From Bacteroidota bacterium (lineage in GTDB: Bacteria > Bacteroidota > Bacteroidia > NS11-12g > UBA955), in contig JAIYBO010000017.1 in NCBI GenBank assembly GCA_027488495.1, positions 1 to 16,813 on the forward strand: DNA of 16,813 nt, read 5' to 3'. Positions 6,464 to 16,200 of this stretch are shown here, in pieces. The translations under genes and the position numbers were made by a program. Position 1 is the first letter of the stretch. Each line of letters starts with the position of its first letter. Under the pieces are notes generated by a model. It was given only the letters and a program-made list of their open reading frames with translations, did no database searches and was not told where the DNA came from.

Positions 6464-7234
6464 TTATTTGCCGTTCACCCGTGAGGTGTACTCTTCCAAA
6501 GCGGCCAACATACTGGGAATACCCGGCGCCGGCGCAGCAATGTCTAAAATCAAATTGTGCTCAGCGATGGCCTGCTGCGTGCTACTACCAAACCCTGCAA
6601 TGCGCGTATTGTTCTGCACAAAATCCGGGAAGTTGTCGTACAAACTCTTGATATCAGCGGGCGAGAAAAACACCAAAATGTCGTAAAACACATCCGCCAA
6701 ATCACTCAAATCGCTGCTCACAGTATTGTAAATGATGCACTCCGAAAAATCGTATCCCAACTTCGCAAAATGATCTGGAATGCTGGGTTTGCGGATATCA
6801 GAGCAAGGAAATAAAAACTTCTCGGTGCTGTGATTCTTATTAAACAAGGTAAGAAAATCGGCTTCCGTCCCCTTGCCAAAAAACATCTTTCGCTTGCGAG
6901 GCACGATGTATTTCTGTACATAATTGGAAACCCCTTCGTTGATTGAAAAATATTTGGTTTCCGCAGGCATCTCAATCTTCATCTCCGCTGCCAAAGAAAA
7001 GAAATAATCCACCGCATTTCTAGAATTGAAAATGATGGCCGTGTATTCCAAAAAATTGATTTTCTGCTTTCTAATATCACGCGGCGCCATGGGCTCGATG
7101 TGAATGAACGATCGAAAATCCATCTTTAACTTGTACTTCTTCACGAAGTCCTCATAAACATTCTTACCCGCTTCCGGTGGTGGCTGGGTAATCAAAATAC
7201 TTTTTACTTTGAGTTCGCGTGATGTTGAAGACAT
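6464..7234 (-). CDS. hemD: Uroporphyrinogen-III synthase HemD
   Basis: This 256-aa cytoplasmic enzyme would close and rearrange hydroxymethylbilane to uroporphyrinogen III in tetrapyrrole and heme synthesis. The pattern is that of Bacteroidota HemD: an opening KSILITQPPPE, IIFNSRNAVDYFF (about 67-79), FFGKGTEADFL in the middle, FPCSDIRK, a C-terminal LVFFSPADIKSLYDNF, and IAGFGSSTQQAI near the end. HemD sequences diverge strongly, so identity rests on these segments and on position. The gene begins seven bases after the DUF4271 stop, an arrangement I recall as common in this phylum, so both should be on one mRNA. It faces the methyltransferase gene tail to tail. Confidence 0.9.
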   Translation of the reverse strand: MSSTSRELKVKSILITQPPPEAGKNVYEDFVKKYKLKMDFRSFIHIEPMAPRDIRKQKINFLEYTAIIFNSRNAVDYFFSLAAEMKIEMPAETKYFSINEGVSNYVQKYIVPRKRKMFFGKGTEADFLTLFNKNHSTEKFLFPCSDIRKPSIPDHFAKLGYDFSECIIYNTVSSDLSDLADVFYDILVFFSPADIKSLYDNFPDFVQNNTRIAGFGSSTQQAIAEHNLILDIAAPAPGIPSMLAALEEYTSRVNGK

Positions 7235-7241
7235 ATTTTAA

Positions 7242-8384
7242 TTAAGATCTAGATAGAATGGCAAACAGCACCCAATAGGGTAAAATTTCCAAGGCACAAA
7301 AATACAAAAATGCAAGGAAATTCAATTGCCTATCTTGGAACAATCCCACAAGGGCATAAATTGATCGAATCACAACCCACAAAACCAATGCGAATGATAT
7401 CCAATTAGATAAGTTCAAATCGTGGTACTTGTACCCATTGTAATAGAACACCAAAAACAGCGGAAAGAAAATCAATGACAATACAAAATTCACATTGTAC
7501 TGACGTTGAACCTGCCTACGGATCAAATCTTCGATGTCTACGCTATTGGCAAACAAAAACTGAATGGTCTGCTGCAACATCACCGCAAACAACACCCCCA
7601 AATACACCAAAACAAACACCCACAAGTTGTTCAACTGCAGATACCCACCAAAAATCAAATTCAAAATCACGCCCGCCGCAAACACCGCTTGGGTAAATAC
7701 AAACACCACCCCAGAGCCGCCGCCAAATTGCGTAATCGTGCGGTCATTCATCAATTCATTGTAATAATATGGATTAAAAATTCCCCTCACCCTCAACTCA
7801 AATTGCTTGGGATAGGCCGCCCTGAAATACATGAATACCAACAGCAAAATCATCCCCAATCCGAAATACCAAAACTTCCCCTGTCCGCGCCTGAAATAAA
7901 TCGGATTCCCATAAGGATCAAATGGATCTCTGTAATTGTACACCACCGTTTTCTTGTGATCCACCCCAGCCCATTGCGCCTGAAGGCTATCAGACAGCCC
8001 CGATTTCAAGGAATCTAAAAAGTGCACGCCGCCGGTAAATTTCAGCAACGACAGTGAATCTGGACGTGCCAACAGCGAATCTGGCTCAAACACATACCCA
8101 TTGATGGGCCGTTTCAATCGCTCTTTATAGGCTTTCAAACGCGCCTTTTCCGCCTCCCGCTGCTTTTTCAAAAGGGCTTTTTCTTCCTCTTCCGTTAATG
8201 CCTCACTGGGCGATGCATCCCCGCGCGCATCCCTACCCGAAACCGCACCCACAGGGGCCTCCGCCCTAGATAACGGCCGGCGATTCCCCGCACCACTTTG
8301 CGCCGCTACCTCAAAAACCAACATCCCCATCGCCCAGAACAATAGGCAATGCAGAACATTTCTTTTGAGTCCCCAACGCAACAT
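7242..8384 (-). CDS. DUF4271 family membrane protein
   Basis: The start chosen (ATG at 8384, 380 aa) gives a clean signal peptide: MLRWGLKRN, a hydrophobic run, then EVAAQS. An ATG at 8402 would add six residues, but a perfect -7 box (8389-8396) lies between the two ATGs, which favours the shorter form. After the signal come a low-complexity region, a charged coiled-coil-like stretch (about 64-92, LTEEEEKALLKKQREAEK), a soluble part with DPFDPYGNP, and about six membrane helices near 170-187, 225-247, 253-278, 300-316, 328-350 and 354-376. This is the layout of DUF4271 proteins. The function is not known; the close coupling to hemD makes a link with heme or porphyrin biology possible, but that is inference. 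Confidence 0.85.
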   Translation of the reverse strand: MLRWGLKRNVLHCLLFWAMGMLVFEVAAQSGAGNRRPLSRAEAPVGAVSGRDARGDASPSEALTEEEEKALLKKQREAEKARLKAYKERLKRPINGYVFEPDSLLARPDSLSLLKFTGGVHFLDSLKSGLSDSLQAQWAGVDHKKTVVYNYRDPFDPYGNPIYFRRGQGKFWYFGLGMILLLVFMYFRAAYPKQFELRVRGIFNPYYYNELMNDRTITQFGGGSGVVFVFTQAVFAAGVILNLIFGGYLQLNNLWVFVLVYLGVLFAVMLQQTIQFLFANSVDIEDLIRRQVQRQYNVNFVLSLIFFPLFLVFYYNGYKYHDLNLSNWISFALVLWVVIRSIYALVGLFQDRQLNFLAFLYFCALEILPYWVLFAILSRS

Positions 8385-8388
8385 GCCG

Positions 8389-8396
8389 CAAAAATA
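8389..8396 (-). promoter_or_regulatory. Candidate -7 element of the DUF4271-hemD operon
   Basis: On the minus strand this reads TATTTTTG, a perfect TAnnTTTG match, a few bases before the ATG at 8384. A TTG lies 14 bases further upstream, shorter than ideal spacing. If used, transcription would begin at or very near the ATG, giving a leaderless or nearly leaderless mRNA. Confidence 0.4.
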
Positions 8397-8474
8397 CAGC
8401 ATTCATCGCGCAACTTTTTCACCCAAACACCTTGCCCAATGGCAATTCCCAAAAAAGTTAGACCTTTGCATTAC

Positions 8475-9599
8475 ATGACAGGCCTATACATCCACATCCC
8501 CTTCTGTAGGCAAGCCTGCCATTATTGCAATTTCCACTTCAGCACACAGCTCAAACACATCAACCCATTGGTGGATGCCATCTGTGCAGAAATCGACCAA
8601 CAAAACACATCGGCAAACCCCTTGCCCATACACACCATTTATTTTGGCGGTGGAAGCCCTTCCCTGCTATCCCCCCAACAACTTCATCGCATTTTTGAGG
8701 CCATTCATCGCAATTTCAATAGCCAAAACTGCGTAGAAATCACCCTAGAAGCCAACCCGGAAGACATCAACCCAACAAACCTCCAACATTGGAAGGCATT
8801 AGGCATCAATAGACTCAGCTTGGGCATTCAAAGCCTCAACAACGAAGAATTGCAATGGATGAATCGCGCCCACACCGCCGAACAATCCCTGCAAGCCGTT
8901 GAATTGTGCACCACCGCCGGATTCCACAACTTGAGCATCGACCTCATCTATGGATCCGAAAAAAAATCGCTAGACCAATGGAAATTCGAGCTTCAATGGG
9001 CTTTAGCATGCGGAGCCAACCACCTGAGCTGCTACGCACTCACCATCGAAGACAAAACCGCTTTTGGTCAATGGGCCCGAGACAAAAAACTGATCCCGCC
9101 CGCCGATGAACACGCCGAAGCACAATTCCACTATCTCAGCCAATGGGCCGCAGAAAATCACTGGGAGCACTACGAAATCAGCAATTTGTGCAAACCACAG
9201 CACCGCGCCATACACAACAGCAATTACTGGGCAGGACATCCGTACATCGGCATAGGTCCAAGCGCCCACTCGTTCGATGGCCAAACACGCCGATGGAATG
9301 TGAGCAGCAACCACAAATACATGCACTGCATCCAAAACAACCTCCCCGTGTTTGAAGAGGAAATACTCACCAAAAGCAACAAAATCAACGAATACCTGCT
9401 CACCCAACTCAGAACCACCGATGGCGCCGAAATTCAACAATTAGAAAAACTGTGGCCCGGTTTCATCGAAGAAAAACAAAGTACCATCCAATCGCTTCAA
9501 AACAAACATCAACTGCAAGTAACCCAAACCAACCTCCTCATCCCCAGCACCCCCCGCTTTCTGGCCGATGCCATCACCGTGGCACTCATGATGGACTGA
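8475..9599 (+). CDS. hemW: Radical SAM heme chaperone HemW
   Basis: From the ATG at 8475 the protein is 374 aa, the normal HemW length, and opens MTGLYIHIPFCRQACHYC. This carries the radical-SAM cluster ligands C11, C15 and C18 in CxxxCxxC spacing, with the extra Cys-free aromatic pattern typical of HemW rather than HemN. GGGSPS (58-63) is the SAM-binding GGE-like motif, with Ser in place of the common Thr. Later segments RLSLGIQSLNNEELQWMNR and YWAGHPYIGIGPSAHSF also match. HemW binds heme and delivers it to respiratory enzymes; it is often misnamed coproporphyrinogen oxidase. The open frame extends to 8349, but that part overlaps the divergent DUF4271 gene. The two ATGs lie about 90 bases apart. 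Confidence 0.93.
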   Translation: MTGLYIHIPFCRQACHYCNFHFSTQLKHINPLVDAICAEIDQQNTSANPLPIHTIYFGGGSPSLLSPQQLHRIFEAIHRNFNSQNCVEITLEANPEDINPTNLQHWKALGINRLSLGIQSLNNEELQWMNRAHTAEQSLQAVELCTTAGFHNLSIDLIYGSEKKSLDQWKFELQWALACGANHLSCYALTIEDKTAFGQWARDKKLIPPADEHAEAQFHYLSQWAAENHWEHYEISNLCKPQHRAIHNSNYWAGHPYIGIGPSAHSFDGQTRRWNVSSNHKYMHCIQNNLPVFEEEILTKSNKINEYLLTQLRTTDGAEIQQLEKLWPGFIEEKQSTIQSLQNKHQLQVTQTNLLIPSTPRFLADAITVALMMD

Positions 9600-9660
9600 T
9601 CCCTCGCGATCGCAGAATTTGCAAAATTGACGGTTGTCATACTTTACGATGGATTCTGTT

Positions 9661-9680
9661 GTAATTTTGTATAAAATTAC
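9661..9680. promoter_or_regulatory. Palindrome over the -7 box of the universal stress protein gene
   Basis: GTAATTTT and AAAATTAC are perfect 8-base arms around GTAT. The left arm contains TAATTTTG (9662-9669), a full TAnnTTTG match, 16 bases before the ATG at 9685. The overlap of a palindrome with the -7 box is what a repressor operator would look like. No convincing -33 box was found at usual spacing. Confidence 0.5.
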
Positions 9681-9684
9681 GGCC

Positions 9685-10554
9685 ATGAATCGCAAAACAA
9701 ACAACAACATCTTGGTGCCTACCGATTTTTCGGATGTGGCAGACAACGCCCTAACGCATGCCATCACAGTAGCCAAAGCCTATGGCAATGAAATCACACT
9801 GTTGTACATATTGGAAGAAGGCATCCTCGGTGGATTGTTCTCCGGCAGCCAGTCCGATGTTATGCGCGATGCCATCCAAACAAAACTTGAAACCAAAGCC
9901 AAAGAAATTGCAGCCACCAACAACATCAAGGTGCATGCTTTGGTAGACAAAGGCAAAGTATACAAAACCATCGCCAGCATCGCCAATGGCGACAATTTCG
10001 ACTCCATCATCATGGGCAGCAATGGCGCCAGCGGATTGGAGCAAATTGTGGGTTCAAACGCGTCTAGAACCATCCAATACGCCCAAGTGCCTGTTGTAGT
10101 AGTAAAACAAAATACCGCCACAGCACACGGTTACAAAAAAATCGCAATGCCCATCGACCTAACCATCGAAAGCCGTCAGAAAGTAGAATGGGCCATTCAT
10201 TTGGGTCAAAAATTCAATTCTGAAGTACACGTGGTGTACACCAAGTCTTCAGACGAATACTTGCAACGCAAAATTGCTTTGAACATCAACTTGGTGAATC
10301 ATCAACTCAAAGACAGTGGTTTGAAACACGAAGTTTTTGCCATGGAAGATGGTTTGCTCGACAATTTCGCCAATGAAATCATGAATTACAGCAATTCTGT
10401 GAAGGCCGATTTGATTTTGGTGATGACACACACCGAAAAAGGCATTTCAGAAATGATCATCGGAACACTCACCCAACAATTGGTGAATCGCAGCGAAAAC
10501 ATCCCTGTGATGTGCATCCACCCGCACGAAACTGGGTTCACTTACGATTATTAA
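9685..10554 (+). CDS. Universal stress protein with two tandem UspA domains
   Basis: Start ATG at 9685 gives 289 aa. The first Usp domain opens NILVPTDFSDVADNAL and ends with a nucleotide-binding-type loop MGSNGASGLEQIVGS followed by VPVVVV; the spacing between the glycines is one residue shorter than the classic G-x2-G-x9-G(S/T). The second domain opens KKIAMPIDLT and carries MTHTEKGISEMIIGT and IPVMCIHP, a more degenerate version. Double-domain UspA proteins are cytoplasmic and respond to starvation, oxygen or energy stress; what this one senses cannot be told. The gene stands alone with its own promoter-like element and a strong terminator behind it. Confidence 0.92.
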   Translation: MNRKTNNNILVPTDFSDVADNALTHAITVAKAYGNEITLLYILEEGILGGLFSGSQSDVMRDAIQTKLETKAKEIAATNNIKVHALVDKGKVYKTIASIANGDNFDSIIMGSNGASGLEQIVGSNASRTIQYAQVPVVVVKQNTATAHGYKKIAMPIDLTIESRQKVEWAIHLGQKFNSEVHVVYTKSSDEYLQRKIALNINLVNHQLKDSGLKHEVFAMEDGLLDNFANEIMNYSNSVKADLILVMTHTEKGISEMIIGTLTQQLVNRSENIPVMCIHPHETGFTYDY

Positions 10555-10565
10555 TTGATTATAGT

Positions 10566-10585
10566 TGGATAAACAGGTTTATCCA
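10566..10585. repeat. Perfect inverted repeat after the universal stress protein gene
   Basis: TGGATAAAC and GTTTATCCA are perfect 9-base arms around AG. It begins 12 bases after the usp stop and ends 30 bases before the rho-independent terminator. It may be a processing or stability hairpin at the end of the mRNA, or a protein site. Confidence 0.7.
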
Positions 10586-10615
10586 TACACATATATTTAT
10601 CTTTACCCATTTAAC

Positions 10616-10643
10616 AAAAAAGGACCCCGAGGGGTCCTTTTTT
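10616..10643. terminator. Bidirectional rho-independent terminator
   Basis: The left arm AAAAAAGGACCCC pairs perfectly with the right arm GGGGTCCTTTTTT around GA (in practice a CGAG loop), and a T tract follows on both strands. It lies between the convergent usp (ends 10554) and TonB receptor (ends 10669) genes and should stop transcription from both sides. Confidence 0.93.
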
Positions 10644-10668
10644 TATTAACCATCGTTATTAAATCAAC

Positions 10669-13089
10669 TTAAAAATCAAAAATCACCCCAATCGAAGGTT
10701 GTAAAAAACCGTTCGAATTCACCAAGTACTCTCCCTTGTATGAAGGCACCGTGACATTGGGATCCGTGATCAAATTCCCCGCCGCGTCCTGTGAAGCAAT
10801 CAACGTAGGCTGACCAATGTATTCCTTGTTCAAGAAATTCTGAATATCTATGTACAAATTCAGCGATGAACGCTTAAAGTACCAAACCTTATCCACCCGT
10901 ATATCCAATTGCGAAAAAGTACCCAATCGCTCAGCATTCAACCGAGAATAATCGTTCAATGCAACCCCTTTCACATCCCAGTTGCCCTTCACCAAACTGC
11001 GCTGCACATCGTATGGCGTGTAAGGACGTCCGCTCGCCATCCTGAACTTCGCCCCCATCTCCCAATTGCGCTTCAACTTCATACCACCCACCAAACTGAG
11101 GGTGTGACGGCTATCCCAAGCGCTGTTTACCGCCTTGCCATTTTTGTCGTTGAACTCACTCCAACTCAACGTGTAAGCCAAGATGCCATACAATCCGGAA
11201 CGACTTCTTTTCTGAATCAAAAACTCCATACCATAAGCCCTACCATCGCACACCGAACTCACCGGCTCGTTGCCCACAACCGCAAAATCGGTACCCAAAT
11301 TGCCCAAACAAATGCTATCGTTCAGCGCAAGCGGATAATTCGCATATTTCTTATAAAAACCTTCCAAGGTGATGCGCGTATCCTTTACTTTGTTGTACTG
11401 CAAACCCGCCGCCACCATGCGATTGCGGATGTATTTCACACGATTCAGGTTGTCCAATTCTCCTGCCGCGTTGCGATACCCCAAAATGGTGTACGATGGC
11501 AACTGGGTAAACTGACCCACATTGGCATTGAAAAACAACCCATCCACCTTGGTTGGCAAACTCGCACTCACCGACGCCGTGGGCTGATTCAACACATTTT
11601 GCATTTCCTTATTGAACGTATTGCCATCCAACCTACCTGCAAAACTCAAGGTACCATTGCCCATCACGTTGCGATAAGCCCTCACAAAACCGCTGTATTT
11701 CGCCAAATTCAATTGACTGTTAAAGGCGATGTCTTTCACGATACCCGCAGTGCCCGGCGCACCCGGAATCAAAATCTTCGCCTTGTTGTCTACCCCAAAC
11801 TGCACATACTCTACGCCAGCACCGGTGAGCACCTTCCATCGATTCAACGACCTGCTGTTCTCAACCCGCAACTTATTCTCTTCCTCGATGCTGTTGTATG
11901 TGAAAATTCGATTGTCTTCAGTACTTTCATCGTTGTTGCGATACTTGTACGAGGTGTTGTTTAGCATATTTCGGCTCAAGAAATACTGGGTTTTCGATCC
12001 CTTTCCATAATGGGTATACACCGTTCCAAACGTGTAATTCCACTGCCTGTAAACCGGCAAATAACCCAATATGTATTTGTTCGATTTCAATTGAAGGCTA
12101 TCGGTGATGTTGTCGTTCACCTTCAAATTCAATCGAAAAAAGTCAACCGCACCCACCATCAAAAAGGAAATATCATCCTTGTCATTCAACTTCACCTTCA
12201 CTTTCGCTTGGTAATCGATAAAATTCGGCAAAAATGGCAGTCCCAAAACCGAAAACAAGCCCTGCAAATAACTCTGCCTCGCCGAAAAGATATAAGTGGC
12301 TTTTTTGCCCATCGGACCGTCGGCCGTGAATCCCACGTCGCTGCTACCCAAAGTAAAGCGATATTTGGCCTTGTTGGCGTTGCCATCCATCTGTCGAAAA
12401 TCCAACACACTGCTCAATCCATTGGCAAAATTCACAGGGAAAGCACCCGTGTAAAAGTTCACTTCTTTGATGAAATTCACGTTGAGCAAACCCACCGGTC
12501 CGCCCGTACTACCTTGAGTTTGGAAGTGATTGATGATGGGAATCTCGATCCCGTCTAAGTAAAACTTGTTCTCTGATGGCGCACCACCGCGAATCACCAC
12601 ATCGTTCCGAAACCCAGGCACACTCACCACACCTGGCAAACTCTGAATGATTTTTGAAATGTCGCGATTGCCCCCGGGATTGCGCTCAATTTCGCGAATG
12701 CTCAATTTCTGCGACGATACCGGACTCTCTGCCTCACGCTTTTGAATGCTGGTTTTACGAATCGATACCTCGCCCACACCCGACGCCAAAGACGTCAATT
12801 CCAACAAGATGTATGGCGATTTGTCATAGGTAAACAACAACTCCGAGGAAGATTCTGACTCATAGCCATCCACTGTAACCGTTATGGTGTGATATCCCGG
12901 TTCGATGCCCTTTACCTCGAACGCCCCATCGGCACCCGTTGTGGCCAATGCCTCCTGCTTATCTAATTGAATTTTGGCGCCCGACAAAGGTTTGCGACTG
13001 CTTACATCCACCACTTTTCCCTGAATAACTACTTGGGCATTCGTTGAACCCAACAACAACAATGTTAAAAATACTGCAAATACTCTCAT
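10669..13089 (-). CDS. TonB-dependent receptor with carboxypeptidase-regulatory-like N-terminal domain
   Basis: From the ATG at 13089 the protein is 806 aa with a signal peptide (MRVFAVFLTLLLLGSTNAQ). Residues about 20-100 form a carboxypeptidase-regulatory-like domain (IQGKVVDVSSRKPLSGAKIQ, then GADGAFEVKGIEPGYHTI). About 120-235 is the plug, with DISKIIQSLPGVVSVPGF, NDVVIRGGAPSENKFYLDGI and a VNFYTGAFP stretch. The rest is an outer-membrane beta-barrel that ends in an aromatic residue (GVIFDF), the usual barrel-assembly signal. It probably imports a ligand with energy from TonB-ExbBD. No SusD partner, glycan enzyme or siderophore gene is adjacent, so the substrate cannot be named. The frame could be extended to a TTG at 13104, but the ATG is better. 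A near-consensus -7 box (TAACTTTC, 13092-13099 minus) sits just before it. Confidence 0.92.
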   Translation of the reverse strand: MRVFAVFLTLLLLGSTNAQVVIQGKVVDVSSRKPLSGAKIQLDKQEALATTGADGAFEVKGIEPGYHTITVTVDGYESESSSELLFTYDKSPYILLELTSLASGVGEVSIRKTSIQKREAESPVSSQKLSIREIERNPGGNRDISKIIQSLPGVVSVPGFRNDVVIRGGAPSENKFYLDGIEIPIINHFQTQGSTGGPVGLLNVNFIKEVNFYTGAFPVNFANGLSSVLDFRQMDGNANKAKYRFTLGSSDVGFTADGPMGKKATYIFSARQSYLQGLFSVLGLPFLPNFIDYQAKVKVKLNDKDDISFLMVGAVDFFRLNLKVNDNITDSLQLKSNKYILGYLPVYRQWNYTFGTVYTHYGKGSKTQYFLSRNMLNNTSYKYRNNDESTEDNRIFTYNSIEEENKLRVENSRSLNRWKVLTGAGVEYVQFGVDNKAKILIPGAPGTAGIVKDIAFNSQLNLAKYSGFVRAYRNVMGNGTLSFAGRLDGNTFNKEMQNVLNQPTASVSASLPTKVDGLFFNANVGQFTQLPSYTILGYRNAAGELDNLNRVKYIRNRMVAAGLQYNKVKDTRITLEGFYKKYANYPLALNDSICLGNLGTDFAVVGNEPVSSVCDGRAYGMEFLIQKRSRSGLYGILAYTLSWSEFNDKNGKAVNSAWDSRHTLSLVGGMKLKRNWEMGAKFRMASGRPYTPYDVQRSLVKGNWDVKGVALNDYSRLNAERLGTFSQLDIRVDKVWYFKRSSLNLYIDIQNFLNKEYIGQPTLIASQDAAGNLITDPNVTVPSYKGEYLVNSNGFLQPSIGVIFDF

Positions 13090-13287
13090 TTGAAAGTTAA
13101 ACAAAAAAGCCCCGATACGGTTTTAACATTCAACAAAATTTATTCAAAATCACGCAGAAACCACAAATACACCCCGTTTGAAGCATCGATTCTGCAAATT
13201 GTGAATTAAATGTCGGTCATTTCGTCATAATTACTCATTGGCAAGATTTTAGCAAACCCAAATAAACCTTAATTTCGCACACTCATC
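13090..13287. other. Divergent intergenic region between the TonB receptor gene and secA
   Basis: These 198 bases hold the promoters of two divergent genes. Apart from the -7-like boxes I see only a short inverted repeat (AAATG-TCGGT-CATTT, 13208-13222). No coding potential or RNA gene was recognised. Confidence 0.6.
13247..13277 (+). promoter_or_regulatory. Candidate secA promoter (-33 and -7 boxes)
   Basis: TTTA (13247-13250, near TTTG) is followed after 19 bases by TAATTTCG (13270-13277), one mismatch from TAnnTTTG. The spacing is right for the Bacteroidota sigma factor, and the -7 box ends 10 bases before the secA ATG. Confidence 0.5.
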
Positions 13288-16200
13288 ATGTTTGGCAATA
13301 TCTTAAAATCCTTCTCTAAGCTGCTCGGCGGCACATCGGCCGAAAAAGCGCTGAAAGAAATAGAACCCATCGTTGCGCAAATCAACGAATTCTATACCGA
13401 GTACCAATCCCTCAGCAACGATGAACTCCGTGGGAAAACCCAGGAATTCGTGCAGCGAATCAATGCCCACCTGTCTGAAATCGATGCGGAAATCGCAGAT
13501 CTCAAAAAACAATTGGCAGAAGCCGCAGAAACCGACATTGAACTTCGCGACGATATTTTCAACGCGTTGGATGAAATTGAGAAGAAGCGCGACAAAGACT
13601 TGGAGGTAATTCTCGACGAGTTATTGCCCGAAGCATTTGCCGTGGTGAAAGAAACCGCGCATCGCTTCACGGAAAACACAGAGGTAATTGCCACCGCCAC
13701 AGAATTGGACCGCGAATTGGCGTTGGAGCACCCGCACATCAGTATCGAAAACAATCAAGTATCGTTCAAAAACGAATGGTTGGCTGCCGGCGGTAAAATC
13801 AGATGGAACATGGTTCACTACGACGTTCAGCTGATTGGTGGTATCGCCCTGCATCGCGGCAAAATTTCCGAGATGGCAACGGGTGAAGGTAAAACTTTGG
13901 TGAGTACCCTGCCCGCCTACCTCAACGCCTTGGGAAAACGCGGCGTGCACATGGTAACGGTGAACGAATATTTGGCCCGACGAGACAGCGAATGGAATGC
14001 CCCAATTTTCAACTTCTTGGGACTCTCCGTAGACTGCTTGGAATACCACAAACCCAACAGCAACGAAAGAAGAGAAGCCTACCTGGCCGATATCACTTAC
14101 GGTACAAACAACGAATTTGGCTTTGATTATCTGCGCGATAACATGGCACATACACCCGAGGAGCAAGTTCAACGCAAGCATCACTATGCGATGATCGATG
14201 AAGCGGATTCTGTTTTGATTGACGATGCACGTACGCCATTGATCATAAGCGGTCCAACCCCCAAGGGCGATATCCAACAGTTCGAAGCTTTGAAGCCACG
14301 CATCGAAAAATTGGTAGAAGCGCAAAAGCGTTACGCCAACTCGGCACTCGTGGAAGCGAAAAAACTCATCGCTGCGGGTAACACCGGTTACAAAGAAGGC
14401 GAAGGTGGATTGGCGCTGTTGAGGGCATTCCGTGGTTTACCAAAAAACAAGGCGGTCATCAAATTCTTGGGTGAAAGCGGCAACCGTGGTATCCTCACAA
14501 AAACCGAAAACCACTACCTCCAAGATCAGCAAAAGGAAATGCCTTTGGCCGACGCCCCGCTGTATTTCACCATTGAAGAAAAAACCAACAGCGTAGAACT
14601 CACCGAAAAAGGATTGGAGTTGATCACCCAAGGGGAAGAAGATGCCAATTTCTTCGTTTTGCCAGATGTGGGTTTTGCAATGGCCGAAATCGAGCGCAGC
14701 AATCACCCCGAGGCAGAAAAAATCAAATTGAAAGACGCTTTGATGCAAGATTTTGCAGAAAAAAGCGAACGCATTCACTCCGTGCAGCAATTGTTGAAAG
14801 CGTATACCTTGTTTGAGCGCGATGTGGAATACATCCTGGCCGATAGCAAAGTTAAAATCGTTGACGAGCAAACAGGTCGTGTGATGGAAGGTCGCAGATA
14901 TTCAGACGGATTGCACCAAGCCATCGAAGCGAAAGAAAATGTAAGGGTTGAAGCCGCTACACAAACCTACGCCACCATCACCCTGCAAAACTATTTCAGG
15001 ATGTATCACAAGTTGGCCGGTATGACAGGTACTGCGGAAACAGAGGCCCAAGAATTGTGGGATATCTACAAACTGGGCGTGATGGTAATCCCAACCAACA
15101 GAGGCATTTCGCGCAAAGACCAAGAAGATTTGGTATACAAATCGAAGCGTGCCAAATACAATGCGGTCATTGAAGAAGTGGTTGAATTGAGCAGCGCGGG
15201 CAGACCCGTTCTGGTGGGTACAACTTCGGTTGAAGTAAGCGAATTGCTCTCTAGAATGCTCAAATTGCGTGGCATCAAACACAATGTATTGAACGCCAAA
15301 CAACACCAAAACGAGGCGGGCATTGTGGCTGAAGCAGGTCTTAAAGGTGCGGTAACCATTGCCACCAACATGGCGGGTCGTGGTACCGATATCAAAATCG
15401 ATGACGAAGTGAAATCCTTGGGCGGTTTGGCCATCATTGGTACAGAACGTCACGATAGCCGACGGGTAGATAGACAGTTGAGAGGTCGTGCCGGCCGTCA
15501 GGGCGATCCCGGAACATCTCGTTTCTATGTGAGTTTGGAAGACGATTTGATGCGAATTTTTGGTTCGGAAAGGGTAAGTAAATTGATGGATCGTTTTGGC
15601 TATGGCGAAGACGATGTAATCGAGAACAGCATGATGACCCAAACCATTGAGCGCAACCAAAAGCGGATGGAGCAGAACAACTTCGGCGTGCGGAAGCGTT
15701 TGCTGGAGTACGACGATGTAATGAACAAGCAGCGAACCAACATCTACCGCATGCGAAGCAGTGCGTTGTTTGGTGAGCGTTTGAGCATTGATTTGCGCAA
15801 CATGCTGTACAACTGGTGTCAAGAAACGGTTGAACAACACAAAAATGGCGGCAGCTACTTGGAACTCGAAATGGAAGTGATTCGCACCTTGGCGATGGAT
15901 TTGCCCTTTGACGAGGAAAAATTCCAAAACACACGCAGCGCTGAAGACTTGGCCAACATCTTGTTCGATGATTTAACCCAGCGTTATACCGCAAAAACAG
16001 AGGCCATGAGAAATCAAGCCCTCCCAGTTTTCAGTAGCATTCGCGCCGAACAAGGAGAAAGAATCGAAAATGTGGTTGTCCCCATGACCGATGGCACGCA
16101 CAACTACCAACTCACAGTAAACATGCAAAAAGCACTGGAAAGCGGTTGCAAAAACATGGTGCAAGAGTTGGAGAAAAGCACTACCCTTACCGTACTCGAC

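Noticed and set aside
8349..8474. Longer N-terminus for HemW
   Set aside because: HemW proteins start directly at the xxGLYIHIPFC segment, and the extension overlaps the divergent DUF4271 gene.
10909..11964. 351-codon plus-strand frame within the TonB receptor gene
   Set aside because: It is the antisense of a clear conserved gene; its His/Gln/Arg/Ile-rich composition is a shadow of the real frame.
14902..15927. 341-codon minus-strand frame within secA
   Set aside because: It lies opposite highly conserved SecA motifs and has shadow-type composition.
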